Source: Paraglaciecola algarum
Lineage (GTDB): Bacteria > Pseudomonadota > Gammaproteobacteria > Enterobacterales > Alteromonadaceae
Length of the DNA: 64,000 bases
Direction of reading: 5' to 3'
Assembly (NCBI RefSeq): GCF_021532655.1
Contig: NZ_JAKGAS010000003.1
Location: forward strand, 310,001 to 374,000
The notes beneath the pieces were generated by a model, which was not told the DNA's origin, ran no database searches, and saw only the letters and a program-made list of their open reading frames with translations. Positions 42,884-52,589 of this stretch are shown here, one piece after another. The position numbers were made by a program, and so were the translations under genes. Positions within the stretch are counted from its first letter, which is position 1. Each line of letters starts with the position of its first letter.

Positions 42884-43852
42884 CTACACGTATATATGCA
42901 GCCGTCTATACTGTGAAGGTGTCATGTTAAAACGTTTTTTAAAAGCAGTCACAAAATTGGAAACATGTGAATAACCCGCCATATATGCGATTTCGCCAAT
43001 AGATAATCCATCGATTATGAGTGAGGATTTTGCTCTATCTAGTTTTTTAAAACGAATATATTCAATTGCTGTAAGTTTATATTTGTTTTTCACTTTTCGT
43101 TGTAATGTACTCACGCTTACCCCTAGTTCCCGCGCAATAATATTTAACGAGCCACTTTGCAAAGCCATGACATTAAATAGGTGAAAGAACTGCTCATCTT
43201 GCTCCACTAATTTGGTTAATTTTACCGCAGGTAAAACTGGCCGATTACTTTCAGCCAAGAGTATTGGCACACATGCAGCAATAATATTAAGTGTGGTATG
43301 TTCGACTTGTATTTTCCCTGCAAAATCAACACGCTGTCGATTACATATTAAATTTTCACTTAGTTTCACCAAGCCTGAGGGAACCCTAAGCTGATAAACT
43401 CGCGGCGTTTTATCAAACAAGTCGTCAATATTTTGCTTTTCAACAACAGATTGACTTCTGGCTAAAAGCCAGTGTTTATCAATTGACACATTGACCTTTT
43501 TGACTCTTTGATTTTCAACCAGTCGCCGAGTAAAAATCTCAGTTTGGTCACAAACAAGAATAAACAGAGTGGCATCATTGGTCTTGTTTTCAAAGGTATA
43601 TTGTTCGTCACCTAATCCAAACGAAACTTTGCCTTGCAACAAAATATTAATGCTCATACAAGGGGCTAATTCAGCGCTACTCGTGGCATTTTGTTTTTCA
43701 GTGGTATCGCAACAATGCACACTCATACCAGAAGCTAGCGTATCAAAAGACAAGTTACCTTCCAGCAAAGGCTGATTATTCAACAGAGGCAGGCGCACTT
43801 GGCTGGGTACCTGATGTTGTTCAAGCATAGACTTAAGTTCATGCCTATTCAT
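42884..43852 (-). CDS. AraC-family transcriptional regulator
   Basis: I start at ATG 43852 (GAGG upstream), giving 322 residues. The C-terminal 100 residues carry two helix-turn-helix units of the AraC type (LNIIARELGVSVSTLQRKVK and LSIGEIAYMAGYSHVSNFVT, ending in FNMTPSQYRR). The N-terminal part is a PchR/siderophore-regulator-like sensing domain. It is divergent from a Fur-regulated TonB receptor gene, so it probably activates that receptor in response to its ligand. Confidence 0.85.
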   Translation of the reverse strand: MNRHELKSMLEQHQVPSQVRLPLLNNQPLLEGNLSFDTLASGMSVHCCDTTEKQNATSSAELAPCMSINILLQGKVSFGLGDEQYTFENKTNDATLFILVCDQTEIFTRRLVENQRVKKVNVSIDKHWLLARSQSVVEKQNIDDLFDKTPRVYQLRVPSGLVKLSENLICNRQRVDFAGKIQVEHTTLNIIAACVPILLAESNRPVLPAVKLTKLVEQDEQFFHLFNVMALQSGSLNIIARELGVSVSTLQRKVKNKYKLTAIEYIRFKKLDRAKSSLIIDGLSIGEIAYMAGYSHVSNFVTAFKKRFNMTPSQYRRLHIYV

Positions 43853-43983
43853 TTTTAACCTCACTCCACTTTCATAGTCATTCTACCTAGCCAAACTCAC
43901 TAAACACCCTATTGACCTTTTCTCATAATTAAATGGCGATTTTGCATAACAAGAATCACTGAAAACCTTAACAAAAAAGGTAT

Positions 43984-44005
43984 ATTAATGATAATTATTC
44001 GCATT
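43984..44005. promoter_or_regulatory. Candidate Fur box
   Basis: ATTAATGATAATTATTCGCA matches the A/T-rich GATAAT-type Fur consensus (AATGATAATTATT core). It lies 22 bp before the ATG of the TonB receptor, over the expected promoter. An in-frame ATG within it was rejected as a start. Confidence 0.65.
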
Positions 44006-44026
44006 TACAATAAATTAAGGTTTGTC

Positions 44027-46144
44027 ATGTCTACCAAGGGTTTTACTAGAAGTGTTATTGCACTGAGCATTTCATCATTATTATCTTATGCGGCTAATGC
44101 CGAAGAAGATAACGACATTACGCAAGATGAGATTGAACATGTTGCAGTATGGAGTACCGCTATTTCTACTTCGTCTTTATATTTAAAAGGCGACGACATT
44201 ATCAATAAACAAGCTGATCATATTTCAGACTTATTAAGAACCATTCCTGGCGTGGATGTAGGTGGGGCACACTCGTTAAACCAACGTATTACCATTCGTA
44301 GCATGGATGATAAAGATTTAAACATCTCCATCGACGGAGCCGCGCAAAACACCTACATGTACCACCATATGGGTAACCTACAGATCCATGCAGATATCTT
44401 AAAATCAGTAGACATCGAAATTGGTTCTAACTCAGTAATCAATGGTGGTTTAGGTGGTTCAGTTAGATTCGAAACTAAACAAGCTAGAGAATTATTAAAA
44501 CCGGAACAAACTTTTGGTGGCCGTGTTCAAGTCAGCTCAGGTGATAATTCTGGCAATAACTATTCCATCACCGGATATGGCTTATTGGGCGAGTCTTTTG
44601 ATTTTATTGGCTATTACAACTTCGTAGACAGATCTAACTATGATGTAGGCGGTGGCCAAATATTAGATGCTGATGGAAACGAACTTGCCGATACCGATGG
44701 TGAAGTAAAAGGCTTAGAAGGTGAGTTAGATGACTTATTGATAAAGTTTGGCTGGAACATTGGCAACGATCAAAGAATATCTGTAGGTTACGAAAGTTAT
44801 CAGGATGAAGGTAATTATAGCTATCGTCCAGATATGGGATTAGCCACTGACTTAGCTATTACCAATTCATTACAAGTTCCTTTGTTATGGCCGACTGAAT
44901 TTACTCGCGATACGTTAACTCTAAATTACGATTTATCCTTTGCACAAAGCTCTCAATTAAAAGTATCCGCCTTTTCAAATACTAGCGAACTATGGCGAGA
45001 TGAAATGGGCTGGGCCGACAATGAAGCTTACACAAGCTGGGCTGCAATAGTGACTGGCGAAGCAAAAAACACAGGTGTGAATGCACTTGCCACTACTAAC
45101 TTTGACGATAATTTAGCTGGCGATCATGAACTCACTTATGGTTTAGATTATATTAAACACGACACTGAATATGCGGCGCAATATATTGCGTCTTTAGATA
45201 CGTCTGCAGAACAAAGCACCAGCTTAGCCTTGTTTTTACAAGACAAAATTCAACTGAATGAATCCTTTGCCATTATTCCAGGGGTTCGATATCAAGACTA
45301 TGAAATTGACTCTACAGTAGTAGACAATAATTTCGATGACATCACTTTTGCTCTAGCAGCTGAGTATCAAGCCACTGATAACCTCTTGCTTAAAGCCAGT
45401 ACTACACAGCTATTTAAGGGCCCTGAAATTGGCGAAGTATTTGTAGGCGCTGGTTTATTTGACTCTGCAAATCAAAACATCGAAGCAGAAACCGGCACCA
45501 ATACTGAGTTAGCTTTTGCTTATCAAAGTAGCGCTAATAAAACCAATCGATTAGCTTTAGGCGCCACTGTATTTAAAACCCAAATTGACGGTTATATTTA
45601 CGATTATGCAAGTTCGCCAGAAGGCGGATATTGGAAAGACAATATTGGTGATATACAAATTACTGGGTTTGAAGCTTACATTGGATACACAGCCGATAAA
45701 TTAACTGGACAAATCACCTATTCTTCTGCTGAAAGTGACTTAGATGCTTACGCAGATTATCAAGATCTAGACCAAGCAAGGATAGATCGTGAACAGGGTG
45801 ACACCTTCACAGCCAACATCAATTACGAGCTAAGCCAATTCAATCTCAGCTTAAACTGGGAAGCCATGCAAGTACAAGATATGGCAGCAGGGATCAACCT
45901 AGATGGTGCCACACTAGACAATGCCAAAGATGGCTTTACTGTACATAATGTATCAGCTAATTGGTCACCAGAGAGTATAGAAGGTTTAACGGTTATTTTT
46001 GGCGTAGATAACTTATTTGACGAATATTATGCTTCGCAATCTTCTAGAACAGGTACTTCCTTCCATCCTAGATTCGGATCTTTGTACCTACTTGATTACG
46101 AACCGGGTCGTAATATTAAAGCCACACTGTCTTATCAATTTTAA
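44027..46144 (+). CDS. TonB-dependent outer-membrane receptor
   Basis: The start ATG 44027 gives a signal peptide (STKGFTRSVIALSISSLLSYA, cleavage near ANA-EE) and 705 residues. A plug domain lies at about 45-165 (GDDIINKQADHISDLLRTIPG, GSNSVINGGLGGSVRF). A C-terminal 22-strand barrel ends in the aromatic YQF. It transports a siderophore, haem or other metal complex energised by TonB. A Fur box and a divergent AraC regulator precede it, and a perfect hairpin at 46153 separates it from PepSY-type genes. The ligand cannot be told. Confidence 0.9.
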   Translation: MSTKGFTRSVIALSISSLLSYAANAEEDNDITQDEIEHVAVWSTAISTSSLYLKGDDIINKQADHISDLLRTIPGVDVGGAHSLNQRITIRSMDDKDLNISIDGAAQNTYMYHHMGNLQIHADILKSVDIEIGSNSVINGGLGGSVRFETKQARELLKPEQTFGGRVQVSSGDNSGNNYSITGYGLLGESFDFIGYYNFVDRSNYDVGGGQILDADGNELADTDGEVKGLEGELDDLLIKFGWNIGNDQRISVGYESYQDEGNYSYRPDMGLATDLAITNSLQVPLLWPTEFTRDTLTLNYDLSFAQSSQLKVSAFSNTSELWRDEMGWADNEAYTSWAAIVTGEAKNTGVNALATTNFDDNLAGDHELTYGLDYIKHDTEYAAQYIASLDTSAEQSTSLALFLQDKIQLNESFAIIPGVRYQDYEIDSTVVDNNFDDITFALAAEYQATDNLLLKASTTQLFKGPEIGEVFVGAGLFDSANQNIEAETGTNTELAFAYQSSANKTNRLALGATVFKTQIDGYIYDYASSPEGGYWKDNIGDIQITGFEAYIGYTADKLTGQITYSSAESDLDAYADYQDLDQARIDREQGDTFTANINYELSQFNLSLNWEAMQVQDMAAGINLDGATLDNAKDGFTVHNVSANWSPESIEGLTVIFGVDNLFDEYYASQSSRTGTSFHPRFGSLYLLDYEPGRNIKATLSYQF

Positions 46145-46152
46145 ACTAAGAC

Positions 46153-46174
46153 TGGCGCTACAAAAGTAGCGCCA
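46153..46174 (+). other. Perfect intercistronic hairpin
   Basis: TGGCGCTAC-AAAA-GTAGCGCCA, a 9-bp perfect stem, 8 bp after the receptor stop. There is no T-run, so it probably stabilises the receptor mRNA 3' end or attenuates the downstream genes. Confidence 0.6.
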
Positions 46175-46200
46175 ACAACAATATTAATTCAAAGCAAAGT

Positions 46201-46803
46201 ATGAATAAAAAGACATTTTTTTCGTGGTCAAGGCTGTTGCACATTTATATGTCAACGGCCTTATTTAGCTTACTGATATTTTTCAGTGTGACGGGTATTA
46301 CCTTAAATCATTTAGACTGGATAACTAGCAGCAAAGACCCACAACTATGGCAAGGAGAGCTAGATAACACAGTACTTGAGGGTTTTACTCCTCCTGCAAC
46401 GGACTCTCTACTAAGATGGATGGAAAACAAACACAGTTTAGCTACTGCCTCAAATATTGAATGGGATCAAGATGCCCAAGAAGTCTTACTCGATTACCCA
46501 TTCCCCGCTGGATACGCTTACGTGATTGTGGATGTTGAAAGTGGTCAATACAGTATTGATTATCAAAACGGTAGTTTTTGGCAAATCATAAATGATTTAC
46601 ACAAAGGCCGACATGCTGGCCAGTCATGGGCATGGCTAATTGATATTTCAGCTGTATTTATGGTGTTGTTTTCAATTACAGGTTTGATCATTCTTTGGCA
46701 AAACCGACCTAAACGCCAAGTAGGTATAACGTTAACCTTGTTAGGTACCGGCACGCCGATCCTAATTTTCTTTTTATTAGTTCCTCATTTATCTGGAGTA
46801 TAA
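46201..46803 (+). CDS. PepSY-associated inner-membrane protein
   Basis: The 200-residue protein has membrane helices near the N-terminus (WSRLLHIYMSTALFSLLIFF) and two at the C-terminus (about 140-160 and 175-195), with a periplasmic part between. The opening LLHIYMSTALFSLLIFFSVT is typical of the PepSY_TM family. Its gene follows the Fur-linked TonB receptor and precedes DUF2271 and DUF4198 genes. These are probably co-transcribed and may handle the ligand after uptake, for example by reducing or releasing iron. Confidence 0.75.
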   Translation: MNKKTFFSWSRLLHIYMSTALFSLLIFFSVTGITLNHLDWITSSKDPQLWQGELDNTVLEGFTPPATDSLLRWMENKHSLATASNIEWDQDAQEVLLDYPFPAGYAYVIVDVESGQYSIDYQNGSFWQIINDLHKGRHAGQSWAWLIDISAVFMVLFSITGLIILWQNRPKRQVGITLTLLGTGTPILIFFLLVPHLSGV

Positions 46804-46807
46804 AAAT

Positions 46808-47305
46808 ATGCTGACACGCTCTTTATTGGCTTTATGCCTATTATTTGGTGTAGGACTACCAGCTATTGCTGCAAACCAACTAACCATAGACATTAACATT
46901 CCTGAATTAGACGTTAACCCCTATCACAAACCTTATGTAGCAATATGGCTTGAAACGCCCAAGCGTCAATACGTGACAACCATACAGCTGTGGGCTGATG
47001 ACATGGAATGGTACAAAGATCTTCGCCAGTGGTGGCGAAAAGCCAGTCGATCCAAACAAAGTTTTGATGGCGCAACAGGCGCAACCAAAAAACCGGGCAA
47101 TTACCAAATTAAATGGACAGCAAAAGATGCCAATGGCAAACCACTTCCCGCTGGTGACTATTTATTAAAAATAGAAGCCTCTAGGGAAGAAGGCGGCAGA
47201 GAATTTATCAAAAGTAAAATCACTATTGACCAGCAAGCAAACCTTAATCTGGTTGGAAAACGAGAATTGGGTCAAATATCAATCACTACACAAGTACAGG
47301 AATAA
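46808..47305 (+). CDS. DUF2271 periplasmic protein
   Basis: The 165-residue protein has a signal peptide (cleavage after AIA-AN). The mature part is the DUF2271 beta-sandwich: LTIDINIPE, PYVAIWLETPKRQYVTTIQLW, WRKASRSKQSFDGATGAT, then KPLPAGDYLLKIEASREEGG. This family travels with PepSY proteins and DUF4198 in iron or metal loci. The start lies 4 bp after the preceding stop. Confidence 0.82.
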   Translation: MLTRSLLALCLLFGVGLPAIAANQLTIDINIPELDVNPYHKPYVAIWLETPKRQYVTTIQLWADDMEWYKDLRQWWRKASRSKQSFDGATGATKKPGNYQIKWTAKDANGKPLPAGDYLLKIEASREEGGREFIKSKITIDQQANLNLVGKRELGQISITTQVQE

Positions 47306-47308
47306 ATA

Positions 47309-48139
47309 ATGCAATCTTTTAAATTATTATTTGTATTAAGCACAATATTTTCATCTAGTGTTTTTGGCCATGGTCGCTGGTTATTACCCAGTCATACCAA
47401 TCTTACGGGTACTCCTGAACACGCTGTCACCTTTGATATGAGTATTTCTAATGACCTGTTTCAAGGCCATTATGGTTATATTCAAGCATCAAAAAATTTA
47501 AAGATCCCAGCCACTCCCGCTTCCTTAGACGTAATTGAGCCCAATCAAGAATGGCGTAGAGATATACCATTTCATTGGTTAAATATTAGAAGTTCAGGTT
47601 TCGATACTTTAAAACAAGATGGCACCCATCATTATGTACTCAATCAATCACCTGTTTACATTTCAGTTTTTAAAGATGCTGCAGGAGAATTACACAGACG
47701 TTTCAGTAAACCTCAAGATTTAACCTTAGCTGAAGGCGCCAAATTAGAAAAAGCTATGCGTTATATTCCCACCATACATACTTTTGTATCTCGCAATAAA
47801 TTAACCACACCAGGCAGGTTAAACAATGGCTTAGAGCTAGTAGCTAAGGGCCATCCAAACGATTTATTTGTGGGAGAAAGCCAAAGCTTTGAAGTTTATT
47901 TTGAGGGCAAACCACTTACTCAGGAATTAGAAATTCAAGTGGTGCGCGGCAATACTCGTTATCGAAACGAGCGAGAACAACAGACTTTCGTTTTAAAAGG
48001 TACCAATCAGTTTGAGGTTATCTTTGAGAAAGCTGGTATGTACTTAGTTGAAGCAGAATTAGTCCAGCCATCTGCTGAGAAAGGTATAGAAATTGACAGG
48101 TGGGCACTGTTTACTACCTTAGAAGTGAATCCAGAATAA
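47309..48139 (+). CDS. DUF4198 periplasmic protein
   Basis: The 276-residue protein has a Sec signal peptide (SFKLLFVLSTIFSSSVFG). A His-rich start follows (HGRWLLPSHTNLTG), as in the NikM/DUF4198 family of nickel- or cobalt-type binding proteins. The rest is beta-rich. It closes the AraC-Fur-linked operon, 3 bp after the DUF2271 stop. Metal-binding is an inference from the family. Confidence 0.78.
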   Translation: MQSFKLLFVLSTIFSSSVFGHGRWLLPSHTNLTGTPEHAVTFDMSISNDLFQGHYGYIQASKNLKIPATPASLDVIEPNQEWRRDIPFHWLNIRSSGFDTLKQDGTHHYVLNQSPVYISVFKDAAGELHRRFSKPQDLTLAEGAKLEKAMRYIPTIHTFVSRNKLTTPGRLNNGLELVAKGHPNDLFVGESQSFEVYFEGKPLTQELEIQVVRGNTRYRNEREQQTFVLKGTNQFEVIFEKAGMYLVEAELVQPSAEKGIEIDRWALFTTLEVNPE

Positions 48140-48210
48140 CTATTCGACACTAAGATTTTATAAATAACGATTAGGCCCAGATCTAGGGCCTTAATAAAAA
48201 GGCAAAACCA

Positions 48211-48588
48211 ATGAGAAACCAATTCGCAACCAGTTTACTGCTAGCTAGTATTAGTTTTACCATATTCGCAACAGATGTAGACCACTTTAAAGGTACACCT
48301 TCACCAGACTTAAAATCCGCTCTATGCAATCTACAAAAGTTTGATAACACCTTAAAAACAATTACCGACAAACCGTTGAGCGCTAATGATATGGTACAGA
48401 TCCATCAGCTTACCTATACACTAGAAGTCGCCCTTCAAAAAGTTCAGCAAGAGCTGAAAGTAGCAGCTGAAGAGTTGGAAAAAGTACACAAAGGCTCTGA
48501 AGTAGTGAGTAAAGAGCAAGTTAATACAGCGGCTAAAAAATACTTATCAAAAACACAGGTGTTAACATCAAACTTAAACTGCGAGTAA
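48211..48588 (+). CDS. Small exported helical protein (DUF6746-like)
   Basis: The 125-residue protein has a signal peptide (FATSLLLASISFTIFAT) and a helical mature part with a Cys early (SALCNLQKF) and one at the end (LNCE), suggesting a disulfide. The YTLEVALQKVQQELKVAAEE segment is a long helix. The family is only tentatively DUF6746; members are small periplasmic proteins of unknown function. It follows the DUF4198 gene after 70 bp. Confidence 0.6.
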   Translation: MRNQFATSLLLASISFTIFATDVDHFKGTPSPDLKSALCNLQKFDNTLKTITDKPLSANDMVQIHQLTYTLEVALQKVQQELKVAAEELEKVHKGSEVVSKEQVNTAAKKYLSKTQVLTSNLNCE

Positions 48589-48608
48589 CACCAAAGCTTT
48601 TAAATTAT

Positions 48609-50135
48609 CTAAATCGAATTAGATAACTTATAAGCCTGTATGGCTAAACCTTCACATACAGAGTTAAAGGCATCACCTTCTAATACAGGTAAATCGACTA
48701 AACTTATTTGCTGGGTTTCAATACGCTGGATTTCTTTTTGTACAATTGGCGACAAACTCATGCCCCCCGTGACAAATAACATTTCTGGTGGCTCTAAGCT
48801 GTTTTCTAAACATTCAGTGACTAAACTTTTCACTTTACGTAACCAAGACTGCATAGAGCGGTTTAAATCCTCTAAGCTGATGTCGACGTTATAATCTGGC
48901 TCAATATAATGAAGTGGCAGGGTAATTTGTTGTTTTGATGAAAGCATCTCTTTAGCTAAGCGAGATGAATTCACTAGCCTAGCAGAAAGTTTCTCTTCTT
49001 GTACGGTTTGTAAACGCATCAATAATTTAGGATCTTTGAGCATACAGCGGGTTTGGGCGATTTCTAAACCATACTCATCTGAAAAGAACTGATCTAATTT
49101 TGGAATGTTATCCACTGCGCACATATCTGAAAAATAGGTAGGTGGCACAGGCAAGTTGTTAAACATCAACTGCCCCATGCCCATAGTTGGAGCGATCCCT
49201 TTGACTATCAGGTTTTTATCACATTCCATACCACCTAAGCGAGTGCCAGTCACCGACAACACATCTTGTTGACGATCTAGGCAGGTATTTTTATCGGCTG
49301 ATAAACGAATACAACAAATATCTGTGGTACCGCCACCTATGTCAACTACAAGGGTGTTTGTTGGTTTATCAAGAGTTTGTTCAATCTTATATGCCGCGGC
49401 TATAGGCTCTTCCAAGAATTCAACTTTAACAAAGCCCGCTTTTTGCGCGGCTTGAGTCATAATATCGATAGCTTGACTATTACCTTGCTCTCCACGAGTG
49501 CCATGAAATTTTACCGGTCGTCCAATAACAGCCGTATCCACAGTTTGTTGCATTTGAGTTTCAGCACTGGTACGAAAAAAGGCTAATTGTTTGGCAATAA
49601 TGCCTACAAACGCTTGCTGCTGTCCCGCCACTAAACTGGCACCTAAAAAGTTCTTAGGGGAATAAATCAAACGGCCTTTTTCCGGTGTTTTTAAATAACG
49701 TCTAAAACCTTCTTCACCAAAAGCAAACTTTCCGGTTTCAACTAACTGCTGTAATGACAAATCTTGAACTGTCATATCTTTTAACAATAGTTGAATAGCT
49801 TTGCGCTGTAGCTCAGGTAGGTTATGAAATTCAGATCTTAAGTCAGAAATTTTATCGCTATACACCTGCTGTTCACGAGGATCTTTGGCTTCGTAATAGC
49901 TGTCTTTGGCTTTATCAATTTGTTCGGTGATACTGCGTTTAATTTGCGCCACTTTAGCTTCAATAACTGCCACAGGTGGGTTAGGTAATTCGTGCTCATA
50001 ATAAATAAACACAGAAGAGCGAATTTTATTCGCATCTTCCATAGCAGGATCTAACTTAATAAAATGGTGTGTTTGACCATCAAAATATACCACCTCTGAA
50101 TTTGAGGTGCCGTAATCTATACCAATTGCTGCCAT
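48609..50135 (-). CDS. yegD: YegD-like Hsp70-family protein
   Basis: The 508-residue protein has the Hsp70 actin-like ATPase: phosphate 1 (IGIDYGTSNSEVVYF), phosphate 2 (LVVDIGGGTTDICCI) and the adenosine motif (LFVTGGMSLSPIVQ). It lacks the Hsp70 substrate-binding domain, as YegD does, and carries a long insertion at about 60-140 (Lys/Glu-rich, AKDSYYEAKDPREQQVYSD). Its client is unknown. Convergent with the DUF6746-like gene. Confidence 0.85.
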   Translation of the reverse strand: MAAIGIDYGTSNSEVVYFDGQTHHFIKLDPAMEDANKIRSSVFIYYEHELPNPPVAVIEAKVAQIKRSITEQIDKAKDSYYEAKDPREQQVYSDKISDLRSEFHNLPELQRKAIQLLLKDMTVQDLSLQQLVETGKFAFGEEGFRRYLKTPEKGRLIYSPKNFLGASLVAGQQQAFVGIIAKQLAFFRTSAETQMQQTVDTAVIGRPVKFHGTRGEQGNSQAIDIMTQAAQKAGFVKVEFLEEPIAAAYKIEQTLDKPTNTLVVDIGGGTTDICCIRLSADKNTCLDRQQDVLSVTGTRLGGMECDKNLIVKGIAPTMGMGQLMFNNLPVPPTYFSDMCAVDNIPKLDQFFSDEYGLEIAQTRCMLKDPKLLMRLQTVQEEKLSARLVNSSRLAKEMLSSKQQITLPLHYIEPDYNVDISLEDLNRSMQSWLRKVKSLVTECLENSLEPPEMLFVTGGMSLSPIVQKEIQRIETQQISLVDLPVLEGDAFNSVCEGLAIQAYKLSNSI

Positions 50136-50296
50136 TGTGACTGTGTATAACCTAAAGTAAATTATCTAAAAAAATAAAGCCGCGAATTGTAAAGTAAAAC
50201 GACTTAAGCTTCATTACTTGTTTTATACCAATTACAGCTTCTAGTGAATCGCAATTCTGCATAACACAAAATTGAAAACCTAGAGATTAAAACATA

Positions 50297-50322
50297 AAAA
50301 AACGAGCCGTCGCTCGTTTTTT
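50297..50322 (-). terminator. Bidirectional Rho-independent terminator after the TonB receptor gene
   Basis: AAAAAACGAGC-CGTC-GCTCGTTTTTT, an 11-bp stem with A and T arms. It lies 30 bp past the stop of the minus-strand receptor at 50352. Confidence 0.85.
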
Positions 50323-50351
50323 AAATATATGATAATTACTCAGTCACACTA

Positions 50352-52463
50352 TTAGAAAGCATAGGTGAGGCCTAAGGAGCCGTTGATTGGCGCTCCGTAA
50401 AAACCAACTGTAGTTAAACTATTTATGTATTTTTCATTAGTGATATTGTTAACATTGGCCTGTACCGAAAGACTATCTGATATGTCCCAACGGGCAAAAG
50501 CATTAACTAATAAATACGCACTTTGTTGAACAGTTTGCTCTGCATTTTGTATTTTTGATTGCCATTTCCCGCCAATTCCTACAATCAGCTCTGAAAAATG
50601 AGGAAATGAATATTCAACCGAATAATTAACCAAATCACGAGCTGCCCATAAGTGTTCTTTCTCATCGTTTTCATCTTCTACATCTAAATTTGTATAACCC
50701 AGTACCACGCTTAAATATTCGGTAAGCTTTCCGGTTAACTCGAACTCAAAACCTTTCGACTCGACATTGATGCCTTGATATGCATATTGTCCTGCATCCG
50801 TGAACCCAGCAAATTTAGATAAATTATCTTGCTCTGCGCTAAAAACAGCAAATGTAGCAAGCAACTTATCATCAAACATTTGCGCTTTAATACCTAGTTC
50901 ATAATTTAGGCCTTTAGTCGGCGCTAAATAAACACCATCAAAGTCAGTTTGTTCTTGCGGTTGATAGATGTCTGAATAACTCGCGTAGGCATTTATATTA
51001 TCTGTAATCCCGTAAGTCACCCCAAAATAAGGACTGATTTCACTAGCTTCTTCATCAATAATGACACCGCTATTATGACCTTTACGGTTATATTTAATAC
51101 CATTAAAGCCAGCCACTACGAATAGACTATCGGTAAAATTAATCTTGGTTGAACCAAATAAACGAGAAAATGTTACATCCATATCTGAATAAATTTCTTT
51201 GTCTCCCCAATCAGGCTCTGCAATAGCATCTAATGCCCAAGGAAAAGCCGGGGCAGGAGCAAAGTCCACAGCAAAATCAATAGGGTGTACATACATAAGT
51301 TTATCACTTGTAGCATGACTAACCCCTAATGTTACTTCATGCTCTTGGCCAAACAGTTGATAACTACCAATGGTAGTAACATCTAAAAGATCAGCTGTGT
51401 AATCGTCGTCATATCGGCCTGGATAACTATATAACCCCAAATTAGTTTCACTATTAAACTGACCATAAGGATCGTAGGCGTAGTGCAATTTATCTTCTGC
51501 TTCGAAGTTTTGTCTATTAAATGTGGCTTTCACCTGCCAATCATTAGCAAATAAATAAACATACTCTACAAACGCTGTAGTATTGATGGTATCCCACATT
51601 GTCCAATCTAGAGTAGGGCTAGCACCAACATCCCACTCAGCTTGAGGGCTACCGTCTGCATAATTGAAGGTTAAGCCCCCCCACATATTGCCATCGGTAT
51701 TTGCATCTTGATATGACAAACCTAAAGTAAGGGTAGCGTTATCGGTTAATTGTCCATCAACCACACCATATAAATATACACGGTCATCTTTTAACCCGTC
51801 TAGATAGGATCCCTTGTCTTCAGTTACTGCCACTACTCGTGCTGCCCAACTGCCACTTTCAGTTAATAAAACAGAATAATCAGCCTGTAAACGTTTGAAA
51901 TCCCACGAACCAAGAGACACACCTACATTACCTTGGTTTTCATTTGTTGGGCGTTTACGCACATAATTAATTGTTCCTGCGGCGTTACCGACCCCAGTTA
52001 ATATTCCATTCGCTCCACGAATCACTTCAATTTCTTCATAACCGTAAGCTTCCATTGCGCCGGTTACAATGCCCCAATCGTTGGGTAAACCTACACCGTC
52101 AATTTGTGTGCTCTTAAGTTCAAAACCACGCGACGTATACTGTGTTCGATTAGTTTCCCATTCTTCAACCGTAATACCGGTTGCAAGTTTAAGGGCATCA
52201 TTTAGATCATTAGCTGCAAAGTTTTCAATTAAATCAGCAGAAACAAGGCTAATAGATTGAGGAGTTTCGTCAATTTCCATAGTTAAACCAGTAGCTCCTT
52301 GGCTTACTCGATTTTGTCTAACGCCTACGATTTTTATTTTTTCTATTTGCTCATCATTTAATTCTGCGTTTGCTTGATTCTTATTTTCTTGTGCATACGC
52401 TTGGAACCCCATAGCCAACAGCAGCGAAGAAAGTACAAAAGTACGTGTGTTCTTCATGTTCAC
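50352..52463 (-). CDS. TonB-dependent siderophore receptor
   Basis: The 703-residue protein has a signal peptide (VLSSLLLAMGFQAYA) and a TonB box region (IEKIKIVGVRQ). The plug is of the FhuE/FpvA type (DETPQSISLVSADLIENF, then EEIEVIRGANGILTGVGNAA and GTINYVRKRP). The barrel ends GLTYAF. The family imports ferric siderophores, probably hydroxamate or mixed type. It is divergent from a PepSY gene over two Fur boxes. Confidence 0.92.
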   Translation of the reverse strand: MNMKNTRTFVLSSLLLAMGFQAYAQENKNQANAELNDEQIEKIKIVGVRQNRVSQGATGLTMEIDETPQSISLVSADLIENFAANDLNDALKLATGITVEEWETNRTQYTSRGFELKSTQIDGVGLPNDWGIVTGAMEAYGYEEIEVIRGANGILTGVGNAAGTINYVRKRPTNENQGNVGVSLGSWDFKRLQADYSVLLTESGSWAARVVAVTEDKGSYLDGLKDDRVYLYGVVDGQLTDNATLTLGLSYQDANTDGNMWGGLTFNYADGSPQAEWDVGASPTLDWTMWDTINTTAFVEYVYLFANDWQVKATFNRQNFEAEDKLHYAYDPYGQFNSETNLGLYSYPGRYDDDYTADLLDVTTIGSYQLFGQEHEVTLGVSHATSDKLMYVHPIDFAVDFAPAPAFPWALDAIAEPDWGDKEIYSDMDVTFSRLFGSTKINFTDSLFVVAGFNGIKYNRKGHNSGVIIDEEASEISPYFGVTYGITDNINAYASYSDIYQPQEQTDFDGVYLAPTKGLNYELGIKAQMFDDKLLATFAVFSAEQDNLSKFAGFTDAGQYAYQGINVESKGFEFELTGKLTEYLSVVLGYTNLDVEDENDEKEHLWAARDLVNYSVEYSFPHFSELIVGIGGKWQSKIQNAEQTVQQSAYLLVNAFARWDISDSLSVQANVNNITNEKYINSLTTVGFYGAPINGSLGLTYAF

Positions 52464-52520
52464 CCTTATGTGTAAATTAGTTTGCTCTCAAAAGAGAAAT
52501 AATACTACTACACACAAATG

Positions 52521-52575
52521 CAAATAACAATTATTACCATTTAAATTTCATACTGGTAGTGATAATTGTTTTTAT
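52521..52575. promoter_or_regulatory. Two candidate Fur boxes in a divergent promoter
   Basis: CAAATAACAATTATTACCAT (52521-52540) and GTAGTGATAATTGTTTTTAT (about 52556-52575) both resemble the Fur consensus. They lie between the divergent receptor and PepSY genes and would repress both under iron sufficiency. Confidence 0.65.
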
Positions 52576-52589
52576 TTAAGGTTTGAGTT

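Noticed and set aside
43988..44026. Upstream ATG of the TonB receptor
   Set aside because: It lies inside the Fur box, and the resulting N-terminus hides the signal peptide that starts cleanly at 44027.
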